Shown here piece by piece: positions 51,714 through 55,011 of a stretch of 55,011 bases of DNA. The notes beneath the pieces are model-generated. The model saw only the letters and a list, made by a program, of their open reading frames with translations. It had not been told where the DNA came from and searched no databases. The first letter of the stretch is position 1, and each line of letters opens with the position of its first letter. Source of the DNA: UBA8516 sp964434855 (GTDB taxonomy: Archaea > Thermoproteota > Nitrososphaeria > Nitrososphaerales > Nitrosopumilaceae); the NCBI GenBank assembly GCA_964434855.1, contig CAYSWR010000005.1:1-55011 (forward strand), read 5' to 3'. A program made the position numbers and the translations under genes.

Positions 51714-52856
51714 TTAAAGTGCTTTCAGTTTTTCTTCAGCTACTTTGAGTGCTTCGGGATTTGTCTTGTATCCCATCATATCAAGAGTTGAAGAGATTGC
51801 AGAGATGGTTCTCATTACATGATATTTATGAACTTCTCCCATACATCCTACTCTAAACACTTTTCCTTTCAGATCACCAAAACCTCCTGCCACAAGAACA
51901 CGAAACTTTTCTGAAAGTGTTGATCGAAATGTTTTATCTTCTAATCCATTTAGATAGTTTAGTGCAATTACAACTGTAGATCGTGCATCTTCTTTTGCAA
52001 AAGGAGTAAGACCCATTGCACTTAGACCAGAATAGAGTGCATCTGAACAAGTTCTATGTCTTTTTACTCTAGCTTCCATTCCTTCTTCAAGTATAATATC
52101 AAGTGCTTCTCTGTATGCGTAAAGAAGTGGTAAAGCAGGAGTAAATGGAGTTTCTTTGGTATCGTCATAGTACTTGAAGTATCTTGCTAAGTTAAAGTAG
52201 AAAGTTGGAGGTGGATTTGCAATCATGTATTTTTTTGCTTTAGGACTAATTGCTATTGGTGAGATTCCTGGTGGCGCTGCTAGTGCTTTTTGCGCTCCAG
52301 CAACACATACATCAATACCCCACTTATCCATGTGAAGTTCTTCACCACCGATTATTGATACGCCATCTACAACGTAATACGAATCGTTTCTTAAAGTAAG
52401 TTTGGATATTTTATCAAGGTATTTTACCATCGTTCCAGTTGACGTTTCATTCCATACAACGTAAAATGCCTTGACGTCCTTATTGTTATCAAATGCTTCT
52501 TTTACTTGGTCAAAACTTGCATTTTCACCAAAAGGGGTTGTTAGCCTGATGACATTTGCTCCCTGCCATTCTAACATAGTGGCAAGTCTACTGCTAAATT
52601 CTCCGTTTACAGGAATTATTACCTTATCTCCTTTTTTTATGAGATTTACAACTGATGCTTCTACTGCACCGGTTCCTGACGCACTAAGTGCAATAACATC
52701 ACCTTTTGTATCAAAGACTTTCTGACTCTTTTCTATAATGTCAGTATACAGTTCAACAAAATCTTTACTTCTATGATTTATCATGTGGGTAAACATTGCA
52801 CGTGTAACTCTTTCCGGAACGTTTGTTGGTCCGGGTAACATAACTAGGTATTCCAA
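51714..52856 (-). CDS. Class V aminotransferase (alanine-glyoxylate/serine-pyruvate type)
   Basis: PLP enzyme of 380 aa. The PLP lysine is Lys190 in VAGAQKALAAPPG and the pyridine-nitrogen aspartate is Asp164 (YVVDGVSIIGG). The start LVMLPGPTNVPERV and the MINHRSKDF segment are typical of the alanine-glyoxylate aminotransferase branch. Likely links glycine/serine and alanine metabolism; exact substrates not determinable. Confidence 0.9.
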   Translation of the reverse strand: MEYLVMLPGPTNVPERVTRAMFTHMINHRSKDFVELYTDIIEKSQKVFDTKGDVIALSASGTGAVEASVVNLIKKGDKVIIPVNGEFSSRLATMLEWQGANVIRLTTPFGENASFDQVKEAFDNNKDVKAFYVVWNETSTGTMVKYLDKISKLTLRNDSYYVVDGVSIIGGEELHMDKWGIDVCVAGAQKALAAPPGISPIAISPKAKKYMIANPPPTFYFNLARYFKYYDDTKETPFTPALPLLYAYREALDIILEEGMEARVKRHRTCSDALYSGLSAMGLTPFAKEDARSTVVIALNYLNGLEDKTFRSTLSEKFRVLVAGGFGDLKGKVFRVGCMGEVHKYHVMRTISAISSTLDMMGYKTNPEALKVAEEKLKAL

Positions 52857-52898
52857 ATAAATTCTCCAATCTTTACGCTTAGTAGCCGTTATTTATAA

Positions 52899-53396
52899 TT
52901 ACAGAATTTTTGCGAGTCTCTTTTCCGCATCTATTTTTAATAATATTTTTTTTGTTCCTTCTGATACAAATTCTTCCCAGCTTTTTCCCATTGCGATCTT
53001 CTCACGAATGTTAGTTCCAGAGAGGTTTTTCCTTTCCTTAAGTGGCACTGGTATAACTTTGATTCCACGTTTTTGATAAAGTGTATGTGTAAAATCATCA
53101 TTTGAAAACACAATATCATATTTTGGCACTATGGAGTCAATATGGTATGTCCATTTCTCATGATCATCAATGTCTGGAATATAATAGATCTGGATTCGTT
53201 TCTTGGTTGCATCATCTAGTGATGAAATGATCATTTCTTTTCTTTCATCTGCAGTAAATGGATTTCTTTTTTCGTTGCTTTTATTTGAACTTCCAATTCC
53301 TATCCAAAGATTTTCTACTTGAGATAATGCAAATTTAATGGCGTCTAGATGACCAAGATGAAAAGGTTGGAAGCGTCCAATGTAAAGACCGTTCAT
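52899..53396 (-). CDS. nadM: Nicotinamide-nucleotide adenylyltransferase
   Basis: NAD biosynthesis enzyme of 165 aa: the nucleotidyltransferase motif GRFQPFHLGH at residues 7-16, GIGSSNKSNEKRNPFTADER, and the C-terminal LSGTNIREKI. The GRFQPFH form of the motif separates NadM from phosphopantetheine adenylyltransferases. Full length. Confidence 0.92.
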   Translation of the reverse strand: MNGLYIGRFQPFHLGHLDAIKFALSQVENLWIGIGSSNKSNEKRNPFTADERKEMIISSLDDATKKRIQIYYIPDIDDHEKWTYHIDSIVPKYDIVFSNDDFTHTLYQKRGIKVIPVPLKERKNLSGTNIREKIAMGKSWEEFVSEGTKKILLKIDAEKRLAKIL

Positions 53397-53464
53397 GCTT
53401 CAAATTTTGTTTAATTCTTTAAAAGATTATCATTCAGTATATTACTACAAGAACCTGTAAAATT

Positions 53465-54490
53465 ATGGAACTAATAAAAATTGATGGTGCGTATGGTGAG
53501 GGTGGAGGACAAATTGTTCGTAGCGCAGTAACACTTTCTTGTTTGACTCAGAAACCAGTGGAAATTGTAAACATCAGGCAGAATCGAAAAGTTCCAGGTC
53601 TTAGACCACAACATCTCACTGGAATTAAAATTCTTGCAAAGATCTGCAATGCAAAAGTTGAAGGACTTTCAGTTGGTTCAACAATAATCAGATTTTTTCC
53701 TTCAAAAATAGATGACATGCAATTAAAAGAAAACATAGGAACCGCAGGAAGCATTCCTTTGATTTTACAGATATTAATTCCATCAATATCTATTTCAAAA
53801 AAAAGATTAAAAATGTCAATAACTGGCGGTACGGATGTTTTGTGGAGTCCCACAAGTGATTACACAAGATTTGTTTTAAGAGAAGCTTATGCCAGACTCG
53901 GCATTAATTTCCACATGGCTGTTGAAAGACGCGGATATTATCCACATGGTGGTGGTATTGTTAATGTGGAGGTATTTCCTCGTGAGAAAATTAGTCCTAT
54001 TTCCCTTCTTAAAAGAACGAGTAAATTAGTTAAGATTCTCTGTACCTATTCAGGGATTTCATCACATCTAATTGAACAGGAAATAAATGAAGCAAAGAAA
54101 ATCCTTCTTAATGCTGGTTTTGATTGTGATTATCAAATCAAACAAGAATCTGCCTATGATAAAGGATGTTCGTTTTTAGTATACACTTTTGACGAAAATT
54201 GTATTATGGGTTCAGACATGATAAACGGAAAAGAGAATAAAATGGGACATCTTGTTGCTGCCAGATTTCTAGAATCGACTCTAGGTGTGGATCAATTCCT
54301 TTCTGATATGTTGGTGATCCCCCTCTGTCTTACAGATGGTGAATCCGTTTTTAGAGTAAATCAAATTACAAAACATCTTGAGACTAACTTGTTTGTAACA
54401 ACTGAGATATTGAATTGTAAGTATGGCATAGGTAAGATTGATAATGGTTTTGAAGTGAGAATAGTAGGTAATTCAAATACCGGCATCTAG
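53465..54490 (+). CDS. rtcA: RNA 3'-terminal phosphate cyclase
   Basis: Converts RNA 3'-phosphate to a 2',3'-cyclic end through an adenylated histidine. Protein of 341 aa with GAYGEGGGQIVRSAVTLSCL, RQNRKVPGLRPQHL, the GGTDVLWSPTSDY block and RRGYYPHGGGIVNVEV. The likely AMP-accepting His is near residue 304 in ITKHLETN. It overlaps the next gene tail-to-tail by 18 bp. Confidence 0.93.
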   Translation: MELIKIDGAYGEGGGQIVRSAVTLSCLTQKPVEIVNIRQNRKVPGLRPQHLTGIKILAKICNAKVEGLSVGSTIIRFFPSKIDDMQLKENIGTAGSIPLILQILIPSISISKKRLKMSITGGTDVLWSPTSDYTRFVLREAYARLGINFHMAVERRGYYPHGGGIVNVEVFPREKISPISLLKRTSKLVKILCTYSGISSHLIEQEINEAKKILLNAGFDCDYQIKQESAYDKGCSFLVYTFDENCIMGSDMINGKENKMGHLVAARFLESTLGVDQFLSDMLVIPLCLTDGESVFRVNQITKHLETNLFVTTEILNCKYGIGKIDNGFEVRIVGNSNTGI

Positions 54491-54967
54491 CATTGCTGCC
54501 ATCAGCAATACTGCAATTGATATAAAGACAATAATTCTTCCTAAAGATATAATTTTTGAGCGAAGTTTTTGAATTGATTCTTGTGACATCTCTTTTGCTT
54601 CAATTTTTTTCTCTACATCAAATCTTATCATTCTGATGTGAATAGCAAATGTTACTATCAGTGCTATTACAAGCATTATTTTGATTGTAAGAATTATACC
54701 ATAATTTGTTGAAAAAATTGTTTCTGGTTTACTAAGTATGTACTGTGAATTGTAGAGTCCCGTAGCAATCAAAATACCTAATGATGGAACAGCAATTTTG
54801 TTGAATTTTCTTCCCACCCGAATCATTATTCTAAGTCTTTCTTCTACTGATTCTGACATTGTTTTGAGAAAAGGGGCAAGAACAACTCCAATGAAGAGCG
54901 AACCTCCAACCCAGATAGAGGCAGAGATAAGATGAACCCATGTAATTAGTGCGTCTACAATTGGCAT
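54473..54967 (-). CDS. CopD-like four-helix membrane protein
   Basis: Membrane protein of 164 aa with four hydrophobic helices (about 5-27, 56-75, 90-110, 140-160). The start ALITWVHLISASIWVGGSLF matches the CopD family, whose conserved helix-1 His (here in TWVHLI) can bind copper or haem. Copper handling would suit an ammonia oxidiser rich in copper enzymes, but this is inference. Last gene in the window; 54968-55011 shows nothing recognisable. Confidence 0.75.
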   Translation of the reverse strand: MPIVDALITWVHLISASIWVGGSLFIGVVLAPFLKTMSESVEERLRIMIRVGRKFNKIAVPSLGILIATGLYNSQYILSKPETIFSTNYGIILTIKIMLVIALIVTFAIHIRMIRFDVEKKIEAKEMSQESIQKLRSKIISLGRIIVFISIAVLLMAAMLDAGI

Positions 54968-55011
54968 AGCCCGATCATCGCATATTATGAATATTATCTG
55001 TTCGCATCTGA

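Overview
This 55 kb window is AT-rich archaeal chromosome, most likely from a member of the Nitrososphaerota (Thaumarchaeota), probably an ammonia oxidiser. Supporting genes are an Amt ammonium transporter, glycerol-1-phosphate dehydrogenase (archaeal lipids), an archaeal proteasome beta subunit, the FttA/aCPSF1 termination nuclease, SepF, archaeal pantoate kinase and phosphopantoate ligase, and 'PEFG'-anchored surface proteins. Many genes look leaderless: a TATA-like box lies about 25-28 bp before the start codon, and TTG starts are common. No rRNA, tRNA, CRISPR array or insertion sequence was recognised. Once the extended genes and small ORFs below are counted, no stretch over 300 bp lacks a gene.

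Layout. 1-4.3 kb: 3' part of a membrane-anchored beta-propeller protein, a zinc/nickel-type ABC importer (permease, ATPase, binding protein; minus strand) and a divergent NikR-like regulator. 4.4-13 kb: complete A/V-type ATPase cluster 1, read on the minus strand as K-E-C-F-A-B-D-small TM protein-H-I. 13.1-15.9 kb: a PEFG-type surface protein and head-to-head pyrB/pyrI. 15.9-23 kb: ATPase cluster 2 (minus strand E-A-B-D-small charged protein-K, divergent I on plus). Its C subunit lies apart at 26.3 kb, behind an unknown gene, and no second F gene is visible. 23-29.4 kb: rhodanese, amt with a repeated operator, two unannotated small membrane proteins (one apparently frameshifted), a Cas4-like protein without nuclease residues, and an LEA-type protein. 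29.3-32.3 kb: UMP kinase, HD phosphohydrolase, thymidylate kinase, Hsp20. 32.3-38.5 kb: UbiB-type kinase, MacB-like ABC export system, divergent Lrp-type regulator. 38.5-43.8 kb: NUDIX hydrolase, AbrB-PhoU regulator, four-gene CoA operon. 43.9-55 kb: housekeeping genes (M24 peptidase, PP-loop ATPase, SepF, FttA, proteasome beta, G1P dehydrogenase, FKBP, class V aminotransferase, NadM, RtcA, CopD-like membrane protein).

The most notable structure is the pair of ATPases. Cluster 1 is bracketed by two copies of a roughly 60-bp direct repeat (about 4305-4372 and 13078-13140). The right copy continues leftwards into a second repeat shared with the promoter and start of cluster 2 atpI (13043-13104 and 20878-20938). 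This looks like the scar of a duplication or insertion that put a second ATPase beside the resident one. Horizontal acquisition of a V-type-like ATPase operon by acid-tolerant and hadal Thaumarchaeota is known; here both types sit side by side with candidate boundaries and two extra small subunits, one per cluster.

Three genes (phoU, ubiB, a MacB-like ATPase) have clear conserved N-termini upstream of any ATG/GTG/TTG. They either use unusual starts (CTG, ATT) or the sequence carries indels.
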